From NCBI GenBank assembly GCA_946405675.1, contig CAMJIC010000160.1, forward strand, positions 1 to 5,809: a DNA stretch of 5,809 bases, written 5' to 3'. The notes below the pieces were generated by a model that worked only from the letters and a program-made list of their open reading frames with translations, was not told the origin of the DNA and made no database searches. Source of the DNA: an uncultured Clostridia bacterium (lineage in GTDB: Bacteria; Bacillota; Clostridia; Lachnospirales; Lachnospiraceae). Shown here one piece after another: positions 1 through 5,135 of this stretch (position 1 is the first letter of the stretch; each line of letters opens with the position of its first letter). The translations under genes and the position numbers were made by a program.

Positions 1-43
1 GTTTGGACAAGTCAGATGTACAAGTTATTCTGTAACAGATCCT
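1..43. repeat. 43-bp perfect direct repeat, copy 1
   Basis: Positions 1-43 are identical to 625-667, and the match breaks at position 44 (A here, T at 668). The copy begins at the window edge, so it may extend further left. Inside it ACAAGT occurs twice (7-12 and 20-25), 13 bases apart. The two copies flank the small membrane protein gene, the terminator and a possible gene remnant. That arrangement fits a local duplication or an insertion between repeats, but the sequence alone does not decide which. Confidence 0.95.
3..31 (+). promoter_or_regulatory. Candidate sigma-A promoter for the small membrane protein gene
   Basis: TTGGAC (3-8) and TATTCT (26-31) are separated by 17 bases, which fits a vegetative promoter with four matches in each hexamer. 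Transcription would start near position 38, about 48 bases before the ATG at 86. The promoter lies wholly inside the 43-bp repeat, so a second copy exists at 627-655. This is a consensus match by eye. Confidence 0.45.
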
Positions 44-45
44 AA

Positions 46-69
46 CTGTTCAGGAACTGTTTGGGACAG
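46..69. promoter_or_regulatory. Imperfect dyad in the leader of the small membrane protein gene
   Basis: The core GTTCAGGAAC (48-57) is a short dyad, and AACTGT (55-60) pairs with ACAGTT (66-71) around a five-base loop. The segment 44-73 aligns without gaps to 3614-3643 at 22 of 30 positions, and the latter is a near-perfect dyad. It could be an operator just downstream of the putative start of transcription, a small RNA hairpin, or part of a dispersed intergenic repeat. Confidence 0.4.
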
Positions 70-85
70 TTATAGGAAAAGAATC

Positions 86-460
86 ATGAACGGTCATAGT
101 TTTGGGATCAATATGAAGCAGTGGTGCCGCAGCCATGAGCTGGAAGTGAAGACGGCATTGGAGGAGAAAAAGGTGACTTTGGCGATGCTCGAGGAGCACC
201 GGGAGAAGATTGCGTGGCTTCAGCATGAGAGGCTTGTGCATCTCATTGTCACGGTGATGGTAGTCCTGGGAGAGGTGTTCGTTGTGAACCTGGTTTTGCT
301 TCATGCCGATCTGGTGGGAATCGCCGGGGCGGCCTTTATGCTTGGCCTTGCGATCCTGCTGGGATTCTATTTTTATCATTATTTTTTTCTGGAGAACACA
401 GTCCAGAGGTGGTATCTGATTGCCGGGGAGATGGAACGATATCTGGCTTCGCCGCAATAA
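86..460 (+). CDS. Small two-helix membrane protein, function unknown
   Basis: This 124-residue protein has no function I can name. Residues 1-48 are polar, charged and probably helical (many E, K and R). They are followed by a short segment around WLQHERLVHLIV and two hydrophobic helices at about 50-73 and 78-98. A conserved-looking segment, FYFYHYFFLENTVQRWYLI, follows, and then a short polar tail. The pattern of a helical head, an ERLVHL-type motif, two membrane spans and LENTVQRWY resembles small uncharacterised proteins I recall from clostridia, though I cannot confirm this by search. The start at 86 is chosen because AGGAAAAG (74-81) sits four bases upstream. The later ATG at 113 lacks a good ribosome site. 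The gene appears monocistronic, with a candidate promoter in the upstream repeat and a terminator six bases after its stop. Confidence 0.8.
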   Translation: MNGHSFGINMKQWCRSHELEVKTALEEKKVTLAMLEEHREKIAWLQHERLVHLIVTVMVVLGEVFVVNLVLLHADLVGIAGAAFMLGLAILLGFYFYHYFFLENTVQRWYLIAGEMERYLASPQ

Positions 461-465
461 AAAAT

Positions 466-495
466 GCCCACCGGCAAACCTGACGGCCGGCGGGC
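466..495. terminator. Bidirectional intrinsic terminator
   Basis: GCCCACCGGC (466-475) pairs with GCCGGCGGGC (486-495) around a ten-base loop. On the plus strand there is one A-C mismatch (470/491) and a weak tail, TTATTATTT. On the minus strand the same position becomes a G-U wobble, so the RNA stem is fully paired, and six U residues (complement of 459-464) follow one base after the stem. It can end the plus-strand membrane protein gene, but it looks optimised for a minus-strand transcript arriving from the right. Confidence 0.85.
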
Positions 496-535
496 TTATT
501 ATTTGCTTTGCAGCTTTCTTTGCATTTTCGTTTTC

Positions 536-624
536 TTATGCCCTCAGCAGCAGCTTCGGGCTGTCCTGAACCGTTCCGTTTAAGGATCTTACTACGGCGA
601 GGCTTTCCAACGCAGCAGATGAGC
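536..624 (-). pseudogene. Possible 3' remnant of a minus-strand gene
   Basis: On the minus strand, a frame reading up to the second 43-bp repeat ends in ...LNGTVQDSPKLLLRA followed by TAA (536-538). The stop lies 40 bases before the terminator stem, the usual distance for a genuine gene end, and that terminator is best paired in this orientation. No start codon with a ribosome site belongs to it, and traced further upstream the frame runs through the repeat and into the secreted-protein gene in another frame. It may be the tail of a gene truncated when the repeat arose, or chance. The plus strand of the same stretch is also open, which weakens the case. Confidence 0.25.
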
Positions 625-667
625 GTTTGGACAAGTCAGATGTACAAGTTATTCTGTAACAGATCCT
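625..667. repeat. 43-bp perfect direct repeat, copy 2
   Basis: Identical to 1-43. Its last base is also the last base of the minus-strand secreted-protein gene, because the TAA stop occupies 667-669 on the complement. The repeat therefore forms the start of that gene's 3' untranslated region. A promoter-like TTGGAC-17-TATTCT inside it points rightward, antisense to that gene. Confidence 0.95.
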
Positions 668-1071
668 TACTTCAGCCTGAACGTAAAGGTATCTCCTTTG
701 GAGAGGTAATTCCATGTGGTTTTCTTGATCACAAGGGTCAGCACGTTTTTCTTGATGGTTCCCGTAAACTTGATCGGATTCTCACTGGGATCCAATCCGG
801 TTATCGTGATTATATTCTTTTTCTTCTGCTTTACGACCAGATCATCCATGCTGCACAGCTTTACGATGGATAAAGAAGCATAGCATTTCTTTCCGCTGTT
901 CTGAATGGTCAATTCACAATCAGTGTCACTGTCAATCAAGGTTCCGGAGTATGTCCCGCTTTTGATCTGGACCTTGTTTGCCGCATGAACAGGCAAGGCG
1001 AAGGCACAGATGCTTATCATCATGATACATGCCAGGAGAATAGCAGAAACCGATTTTGTTTTACTTCTCAT
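667..1071 (-). CDS. Small secreted protein with Sec signal peptide, function unknown
   Basis: The 134-residue product starts MRSKTKS, followed by a hydrophobic core (about 8-27) and a likely signal peptidase I site after VHA at residue 30. The mature part is about 104 residues, lysine-rich and predicted to be mostly beta strand, with alternating hydrophobic runs such as NIITITGL, IKFTGTI and VLTLVIKK. It has cysteines at 52, 63 and 73; two of them could form a disulfide outside the cell. No lipobox, LPXTG or other anchor is visible, so it is probably released or loosely wall-bound. A strong ribosome site, AAGGAGGT (complement of 1076-1083), lies four bases before the ATG. I recognise no family. 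It is transcribed divergently from pta, with 249 bases between the two start codons. Confidence 0.85.
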   Translation of the reverse strand: MRSKTKSVSAILLACIMMISICAFALPVHAANKVQIKSGTYSGTLIDSDTDCELTIQNSGKKCYASLSIVKLCSMDDLVVKQKKKNIITITGLDPSENPIKFTGTIKKNVLTLVIKKTTWNYLSKGDTFTFRLK

Positions 1072-1092
1072 AGGAACCTCCTTGTATGGTGG

Positions 1093-1122
1093 ATTTTATG
1101 ATGGATTTGTTTTCACAATCAA
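1093..1122 (-). promoter_or_regulatory. Candidate promoter of the secreted-protein gene
   Basis: Reading the minus strand, TTGATT (complement of 1117-1122) and TAAAAT (complement of 1093-1098) are 18 bases apart. Transcription would begin near 1086, giving a very short leader with the ribosome site close to its 5' end. The match is moderate. Confidence 0.35.
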
Positions 1123-1207
1123 TCTCTGTTTGACTGTTTGTTGAATCGTTGTCCTTTTATACGATGGATATGAGGCGGGGGACAGAGGATTCATTGCGTT
1201 TTTGTCC

Positions 1208-1236
1208 TTGTCTGAAGCCAGGCATAACGTTATAAT
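1208..1236 (+). promoter_or_regulatory. Sigma-A promoter of the pta-ackA operon
   Basis: TTGTCT (1208-1213) and a perfect TATAAT (1231-1236) are separated by exactly 17 bases. Transcription would start near 1243 and leave a leader of about 78 bases before pta. No clear operator overlaps the promoter, which suits a constitutively high level of expression for a central energy operon. Confidence 0.75.
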
Positions 1237-1320
1237 GGGAACAGTTTGGATCAATGCAGGATTACGGCCGTCTGGCCAGGAGTTCAGGGTTGTTGTGACT
1301 GGAAAGGAGATAGTTGGATT

Positions 1321-2316
1321 ATGAGTTTCATCGATGACATCAAAGCGCAGGCGAAGAAGGATATCAAGACGATCGTGCTGCCTGAGTACATGGACAGCAG
1401 AACGTATGAGGCTGCGGTTAAGATTGCCAGGGAAGGGATTGCCAGGGTCGTCCTGATCGGAACCCCGGAGGAGATCGCGGCGAACAAGGGGGATTTTGAC
1501 CTGACAGGGATCACGGTGATTGATCCGAAGACGGATCCGAACCGCCAGAAGTATATCGATAAGTTTGTTGAGCTTCGTGCGAAGAAGGGGATGACCCCTG
1601 AGAAGGCCGAAGAGCAGATGATGAGCGATTATATGTACTATGCGTGCCTGATGTGCAAGTGCGGCGATGCGGATGGAGCTGTCTCCGGTGCCTGCCATTC
1701 CACCGGCAATACCATCCGTCCGGCACTTCAGCTCCTGAAGACAAAGCCCGGCATCAGCAGCGTTTCCGGATTCTTTGTCATGGACGTGCCGGATTGCGAG
1801 TTTGGCGAGAACGGAAGATTTGTCTTTGCTGACTGCGCGGTGAATGTTGATTTCGATTCCGCGAAGCTGGCTGAGATCGCGATTCTGTCCGCCCAGTCCT
1901 TCGAAGCGTTTATCGGAGCCGAAGCCAAGGTCGCGATGCTTTCCTATTCGACCAAGGGAAGCGCCAAGCATGATGATGTTACCAAGGTCGCTGAGGCGGT
2001 GAAGCTTGTCAAGGAGAGCCATCCGGAGATCAAGGTGGACGGTGAGCTCCAGTTTGACGCAGCCATCGTCCCGTCGGTTGCCAGCCTGAAGGCTCCGGGC
2101 AGTGATGTCGCGGGACACGCGAACACGATTATTTTCCCGAGCCTGGAAGCAGGAAACATTGGATATAAGCTTGTCCAGAGACTGGCGAAGGCCGGCGCCT
2201 ATGGTCCGGTTCTGCAGGGGCTTTCCATGCCGGTCAATGACCTGTCCAGAGGCTGCTATGCGGACGATATCGTGGGCGTGGTCGCCATGACAGCGGTTCA
2301 GGCGCAGAAGGCCTGA
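1321..2316 (+). CDS. pta: Phosphate acetyltransferase
   Basis: Catalyses acetyl-CoA + phosphate = acetyl phosphate + CoA in the cytoplasm, the first step of acetate formation. The product is 331 residues, the normal size for the short single-domain Pta, without the regulatory N-terminal domains of the enterobacterial form. Family signatures are clear: GDADGAVSGACHST with TIRPALQLLKTKPG in the middle, SYSTKGSA, DGELQFDAAIVP, DVAGHANTIIFP and the C-terminal GPVLQGLSMPVNDLSRG. The active-site serine, arginine and aspartate fall at S309, R310 and D316, the same numbers as in the Methanosarcina thermophila enzyme. I chose the ATG at 1321 because AAAGGAGA (1303-1310) precedes it and the protein then begins MSFIDDIK, as in relatives. 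The in-frame ATG at 1246 would translate through the ribosome site. It is followed by ackA after 93 bases without a terminator, so the two are co-transcribed. Confidence 0.97.
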   Translation: MSFIDDIKAQAKKDIKTIVLPEYMDSRTYEAAVKIAREGIARVVLIGTPEEIAANKGDFDLTGITVIDPKTDPNRQKYIDKFVELRAKKGMTPEKAEEQMMSDYMYYACLMCKCGDADGAVSGACHSTGNTIRPALQLLKTKPGISSVSGFFVMDVPDCEFGENGRFVFADCAVNVDFDSAKLAEIAILSAQSFEAFIGAEAKVAMLSYSTKGSAKHDDVTKVAEAVKLVKESHPEIKVDGELQFDAAIVPSVASLKAPGSDVAGHANTIIFPSLEAGNIGYKLVQRLAKAGAYGPVLQGLSMPVNDLSRGCYADDIVGVVAMTAVQAQKA

Positions 2317-2409
2317 CTTGCTGGAATTGTTTCTAAAGCAATCGACAGGAGTAACGATTATCCATCCTATACAGATTTTCCATCACATGAAGAAGGAGAT
2401 AAGAAACGA

Positions 2410-3609
2410 ATGAAAGTACTTGTAGTCAACTGCGGAAGTTCCTCCCTGAAATATCAGGTCATTGATTCCGATACGGAGCAGATCGAAGCCAAAGGACTGT
2501 GTGAGCGCATCGGCCTGGACGGCCGCCTGGTCTATCAGCCCACCGGCGGCGAGAAGGAGATCACAGAAGCGCCGATGCCGACCCACAGTGAGGCAATCCA
2601 GATGGTACTGGATGCGCTTGTCAATCCGAAGACCGGCGTCCTGAAGAGCCTGGATGAGGTTGAGGCGATCGGCCACCGTGTCCTGCATGGCGGGGCGAAG
2701 CTGACGGAATCCGCTCTGGTCAATGATGATGTGATCGCTGCGATTGAAGAGGCTTCTGACCTTGGGCCGCTGCACAATCCTGCGAACCTGATGGGAATCC
2801 ATGCCTGCATGAAGCTCATGCCAGGCAAGCCGAATGTCGTAGTCATGGATACTTCCTTCGGCATGACGCTTCCGGCCAAGGCATACCGCTATGCGATCCC
2901 GACCGAGTACTATGAGAAGTACCATATCCGCCGTTACGGCTTCCACGGAACCTCTCACAGCTTTGTATCGAAGGAGACCATCAAGTATCTGAACCTGGAC
3001 CCGGACAATTCCAAGGTTATCGTGGCGCATCTGGGCAACGGCGCGAGTATTACCGCCGTTAAGAACAGCAAATGTGTTGACACCTCCATGGGCGTGACCC
3101 CGCTTGAGGGCCTGATCATGGGAACCCGTTCCGGCGACCTGGATCCGGCGATCATTGATTATCTGTGCAGCCACGAGAATCTGACTGCGGCACAGATGAA
3201 TACGATCCTGAATAAGAAGAGCGGTGTCATGGCGCTGTCCAATAATCTCAGCTCGGATTTCCGTGATCTGGAAGATGCGATGAATGAAGGAAATGAGGCT
3301 GCCGGCCTTGCCATCGACGCGTTTTCCTACAGGGTTGCAAAGTACATCGGATCCTACGCGGCGGCAATGAACGGCGTGGACGCGATCGCGTTTACAGGCG
3401 GGATCGGCGAGAACGCAGGGATCGTCCGTAAGAAGGTTCTGGAATATCTGGGATTTTTGGGCATCACCCTGGATGAAGAAGCCAACAAGAAGAGAGGCGA
3501 GACTTTTGTCGTATCGACCCCGGATTCCAGGGTGAAGGTGATCGTCCTTCCGACCAATGAAGAGCTGGCGATCTGCCGCGAGACGGTAAGGCTCGTGAAG
3601 AACGCATAA
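2410..3609 (+). CDS. ackA: Acetate kinase
   Basis: Transfers phosphate from acetyl phosphate to ADP, giving acetate and ATP; with Pta it forms the cytoplasmic acetate pathway. At 399 residues it is full length for the ASKHA-fold family. Visible motifs are the N-terminal VNCGSSSLKY (N7, S10, S12), GHRVLHGG (R90), MDTSF (D147), RRYGFHGTSH (H179), HLGNGAS, MGTRSGDLDP (R240), FTGGIGEN and PTNEELAI (E384). These correspond to the known catalytic and nucleotide-binding residues N7, R91, D148, H180, R241 and E384 of the M. thermophila enzyme. The segment after D147 reads FGMTLP rather than the common FHQTMP. The ribosome site AAGGAG (2393-2398) lies 11 bases before the ATG, slightly far. No convincing separate promoter was found between pta and ackA. 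Confidence 0.98.
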   Translation: MKVLVVNCGSSSLKYQVIDSDTEQIEAKGLCERIGLDGRLVYQPTGGEKEITEAPMPTHSEAIQMVLDALVNPKTGVLKSLDEVEAIGHRVLHGGAKLTESALVNDDVIAAIEEASDLGPLHNPANLMGIHACMKLMPGKPNVVVMDTSFGMTLPAKAYRYAIPTEYYEKYHIRRYGFHGTSHSFVSKETIKYLNLDPDNSKVIVAHLGNGASITAVKNSKCVDTSMGVTPLEGLIMGTRSGDLDPAIIDYLCSHENLTAAQMNTILNKKSGVMALSNNLSSDFRDLEDAMNEGNEAAGLAIDAFSYRVAKYIGSYAAAMNGVDAIAFTGGIGENAGIVRKKVLEYLGFLGITLDEEANKKRGETFVVSTPDSRVKVIVLPTNEELAICRETVRLVKNA

Positions 3610-3616
3610 TGTAAAT

Positions 3617-3638
3617 TGTTCAGAACCTGTTCTGAACA
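3617..3638. promoter_or_regulatory. 22-bp inverted repeat just after ackA
   Basis: The arm TGTTCAGAAC (3617-3626) is perfectly complementary in inverted order to 3629-3638, with only CT between the arms. It starts seven bases after the ackA stop codon. There is no U-tail, so it is not a terminator, and the two-base gap would make a poor RNA loop. It looks more like a protein-binding dyad or part of a dispersed repeat. A diverged relative lies at 44-73. Confidence 0.7.
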
Positions 3639-3760
3639 GATACCGCATAATATCATAATGGGTTGGACTGTGCAGAGCATCATGTATTCTGTGCAGGGTA
3701 TGCTCCGGGCAGAACACGAAGTGGTTTGCGTGTGGCACGGAAGGGCAAAAAGAAAATATG

Positions 3761-3796
3761 CTCCGCAGCGGAAGAGATTCCTCTGCGGAGTTTTTT
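3761..3796 (+). terminator. Intrinsic terminator of the pta-ackA operon
   Basis: CTCCGCAG (3761-3768) pairs with CTGCGGAG (3783-3790). After one mismatch, GGAA (3770-3773) pairs with TTCC (3778-3781) around a GAGA loop. Six T residues (3791-3796) follow immediately. It lies about 150 bases beyond the ackA stop, which gives the operon an unusually long 3' untranslated region. Confidence 0.93.
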
Positions 3797-3822
3797 AGAA
3801 GATGTGACTTTTCCGTCCTTAT

Positions 3823-3857
3823 ACAACATTCTTGATATGGTATGTTGTATATACAAC
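3823..3857. promoter_or_regulatory. Three-half-site operator upstream of the membrane-protein operon
   Basis: Half-sites ACAAC (3823-3827), GTTGT (3844-3848) and ACAAC (3853-3857) are arranged so that the last two form the perfect 14-bp palindrome GTTGTATATACAAC. The first two belong to a perfect ten-base inverted repeat (TATACAACAT, 3820-3829, with ATGTTGTATA, 3842-3851). The first half-site is 21 bases, two helical turns, from the second. The same arrangement recurs at 5060-5094. The palindrome centre is about 63.5 bases before the predicted transcription start, a position typical of activator sites. The binding protein is unknown. Confidence 0.7.
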
Positions 3858-3898
3858 TTTCACTACATAAATTGTTGGTGGTTTGAACAAGAATAGAT

Positions 3899-3907
3899 TG
3901 TTATACT
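3899..3907 (+). promoter_or_regulatory. Extended -10 promoter of the membrane-protein operon
   Basis: TGTTATACT combines the extended TG motif with a -10 hexamer, TATACT, matching the consensus at five of six positions. No good -35 hexamer lies 16-18 bases upstream, as expected if the upstream operator supports an activator. Transcription would start near 3914, leaving a leader of about 66 bases. Confidence 0.6.
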
Positions 3908-3979
3908 CAACGATGGAAGCTGGATGGTGCCTACCGGAACATGACAGGCACAGCATATGATAGAAAGGAAGTCTGAGTT

Positions 3980-4465
3980 ATGCAGAAACCAAGCTTTAAG
4001 TGGGTACTTATCTTCAACATCGTACTGGATCTGCCGATGGCGATCGTCATGTCAATATCGGCAACCTTGCTGAATAAGGCACCGCTTGTATTCTTTCCGA
4101 ACCTGTTGTCCAATATTGCAATCGGGTTCATCCTTGCGTTCCTGATCAATGTGATCCTGCCGATCCCGCTGATCTCCGCGGGCTTCGCCGGTCTGTTCAG
4201 GATCAAGCCTCATACGATCGCAGAGAACCTGGTAGGCGGCCTTCCGGTCTGCCTGATCTTTACATTTGGCATCGGCCTGCCTCTGTCCGCGTTCAACCTT
4301 TTCGTGGCATCGAAGAATGTCCCGGGGGTGGAGTTCAACTTCCCGGCTGTCTGGGGTTCCTTTATGGCGACCTTCATTCCGCTGTATATCATTCTGTATA
4401 TCGTTGCCTTCATCATGACGCCGATCGCTGCTACATGCGCTACGAATGCCTGCAGGAAATCATAA
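3980..4465 (+). CDS. Four-helix integral membrane protein, function unknown
   Basis: The 161-residue product is almost entirely hydrophobic. Likely membrane spans are at about 8-31, 43-66, 83-110 and 125-150, with a short basic N-terminus (MQKPSFKW) and a small C-terminal tail with two cysteines in the last ten residues or so. A DLPMAIVMSISATLL segment in span 1 matches DLVLAFVINSAATIL in the next gene's product, and the polar connector after span 2 also corresponds, so the two are diverged paralogues. The layout loosely recalls small DUF2798-like membrane proteins, but I cannot assign the family. AAAGGAAG (3964-3971) precedes the ATG by eight bases. It is first in a two-gene operon with the downstream paralogue, and the promoter region shares a regulatory layout with the flavoprotein gene at 5233. 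Confidence 0.85.
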   Translation: MQKPSFKWVLIFNIVLDLPMAIVMSISATLLNKAPLVFFPNLLSNIAIGFILAFLINVILPIPLISAGFAGLFRIKPHTIAENLVGGLPVCLIFTFGIGLPLSAFNLFVASKNVPGVEFNFPAVWGSFMATFIPLYIILYIVAFIMTPIAATCATNACRKS

Positions 4466-4473
4466 AGCATGTG

Positions 4474-4488
4474 CGCCGCCGGGCGGCG
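4474..4488 (+). other. GC-rich intercistronic hairpin
   Basis: CGCCG (4474-4478) pairs with CGGCG (4484-4488) around CCGGG, whose outer C-G pairs could extend the stem. It lies in the 37-base gap between the two membrane-protein genes and ends four bases before the second gene's GGAGG. There is no U-tail, so it is not a terminator. It may affect message stability or the translation of the second gene. Confidence 0.5.
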
Positions 4489-4502
4489 GAATGGAGGATG
4501 GA

Positions 4503-4937
4503 ATGACAAAAAAACAGATTCAGATGATGGTGCTGGTCCAGGATCTGGTCCTGGCGTTCGTGATCAACTCAGCCGCCACGATCCTGGGCGGAGGATTTCA
4601 GGATACGGGGCTGTATCTTGTGGGGATGTTCGAGGCATTTTCCATTAACTATATTGCCGGCCTGATCATTCCGGTTGAGAAGATCGGCCGGGCGGCAGCC
4701 GGAGGGATCGGCCTGAAGGACGGATCCCTTGCGCATAAGGTGGTAAGAGTCTTTATCATTAACGCAATTTTCGTTACGATCATCAGCTTTACGATCGCGC
4801 TGATCAACTGCGGGCTGGTTTCTGATATTTTCAGCATCTGGTTCCGTACCTATCCGGTCTTGCATATCGTGGGATTTGTGACATCCCTTCTGATCGAGAA
4901 GCCGGTGGGGGATCTTGTGTGCACTTTTGTAAAATGA
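4503..4937 (+). CDS. Four-helix integral membrane protein, paralogue of the preceding gene
   Basis: With the start at 4503 the product is 144 residues, with likely spans at about 8-29, 36-58, 80-103 and 114-132. The polar connector after span 2 (VEKIGRAAAGGIGLKDGSLAHK) is glycine-rich and probably exposed. The ATG at 4503 has GGAGG (4493-4497) five bases upstream. The earlier in-frame ATGs at 4446 and 4491 overlap the previous gene or the ribosome site and would add a non-hydrophobic, proline- and glycine-rich extension. Similarity to the upstream product is weak overall, but the order of spans and the D-L-x-x-A-x-V-x-x-S/N-x-A-T motif of span 1 agree. A pair of small homologous membrane proteins in one operon suggests a heteromeric complex, possibly a transporter. 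That is inference, and I recognise no function. Confidence 0.85.
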   Translation: MTKKQIQMMVLVQDLVLAFVINSAATILGGGFQDTGLYLVGMFEAFSINYIAGLIIPVEKIGRAAAGGIGLKDGSLAHKVVRVFIINAIFVTIISFTIALINCGLVSDIFSIWFRTYPVLHIVGFVTSLLIEKPVGDLVCTFVK

Positions 4938-4943
4938 TATGTG

Positions 4944-4972
4944 GCTCATGTCTGAATGGCATGAGCTTTTTT
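4944..4972 (+). terminator. Intrinsic terminator of the membrane-protein operon
   Basis: GCTCATG (4944-4950) pairs perfectly with CATGAGC (4960-4966) around a nine-base loop and is followed by six T residues (4967-4972). It starts six bases after the stop codon. The flavoprotein gene downstream therefore needs its own promoter. The stretch from 4973 to the operator at 5060 shows nothing I can identify. Confidence 0.9.
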
Positions 4973-5059
4973 GATGAGAGCGGGGAAGTGTTTTGAACCG
5001 CAGCGTATCATGGAAGAGGGGAGAATGAGCGCATGTCTTTTCTACCTTGAGATATATAA

Positions 5060-5094
5060 ACAACATATAGGTGATAATTTGTTGTGTAAACAAC
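5060..5094. promoter_or_regulatory. Three-half-site operator upstream of the flavoprotein gene
   Basis: ACAAC (5060-5064), GTTGT (5081-5085) and ACAAC (5090-5094) repeat the arrangement at 3823-3857, with the same gaps of 16 and 4 bases. All 15 half-site bases are identical to the other copy. The 16-base gap agrees at only about seven positions and the 4-base gap at two, so the half-sites and their spacing appear to be what is conserved. The GTTGT-N4-ACAAC palindrome is centred near -63.5. Confidence 0.7.
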
Positions 5095-5135
5095 TAAAAA
5101 CCTGTGGATTGGTGATAGTAGCAGAGGCAGGCAGC

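Noticed and set aside
1..667. CRISPR array suggested by the repeated 43-mer
   Set aside because: Only two perfect copies, 624 bases apart, with a gene between them; no regular spacers.
1246..1320. Earlier in-frame start for pta at 1246
   Set aside because: It would add a 25-residue extension (rich in C and W) translated through the ribosome site at 1303-1310, and the start at 1321 matches the family N-terminus.
1096..2118. 340-codon minus-strand open frame opposite pta
   Set aside because: It lies antisense to pta, has an unnatural composition and no recognisable domain; a shadow frame.
2342..2373. Possible separate ackA promoter (TCGACA and TATACA)
   Set aside because: The spacing is 20 bases, too long for sigma-A, and no better pair was found in the 93-base gap.
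2383..3738. 451-codon minus-strand open frame opposite ackA
   Set aside because: It is the complement of an unmistakable ackA. The translation is rich in arginine, histidine and isoleucine, shows no family motif and has no ribosome site.
3616..3896. Short plus-strand frames (60 and 77 codons) across the ackA 3' region
   Set aside because: They run through the terminator and operator, lack ribosome sites and show no protein-like pattern.
3883..3907. TTGAAC as -35 for the TATACT at 3902
   Set aside because: The gap is 13 bases, too short; the extended -10 explanation fits better.
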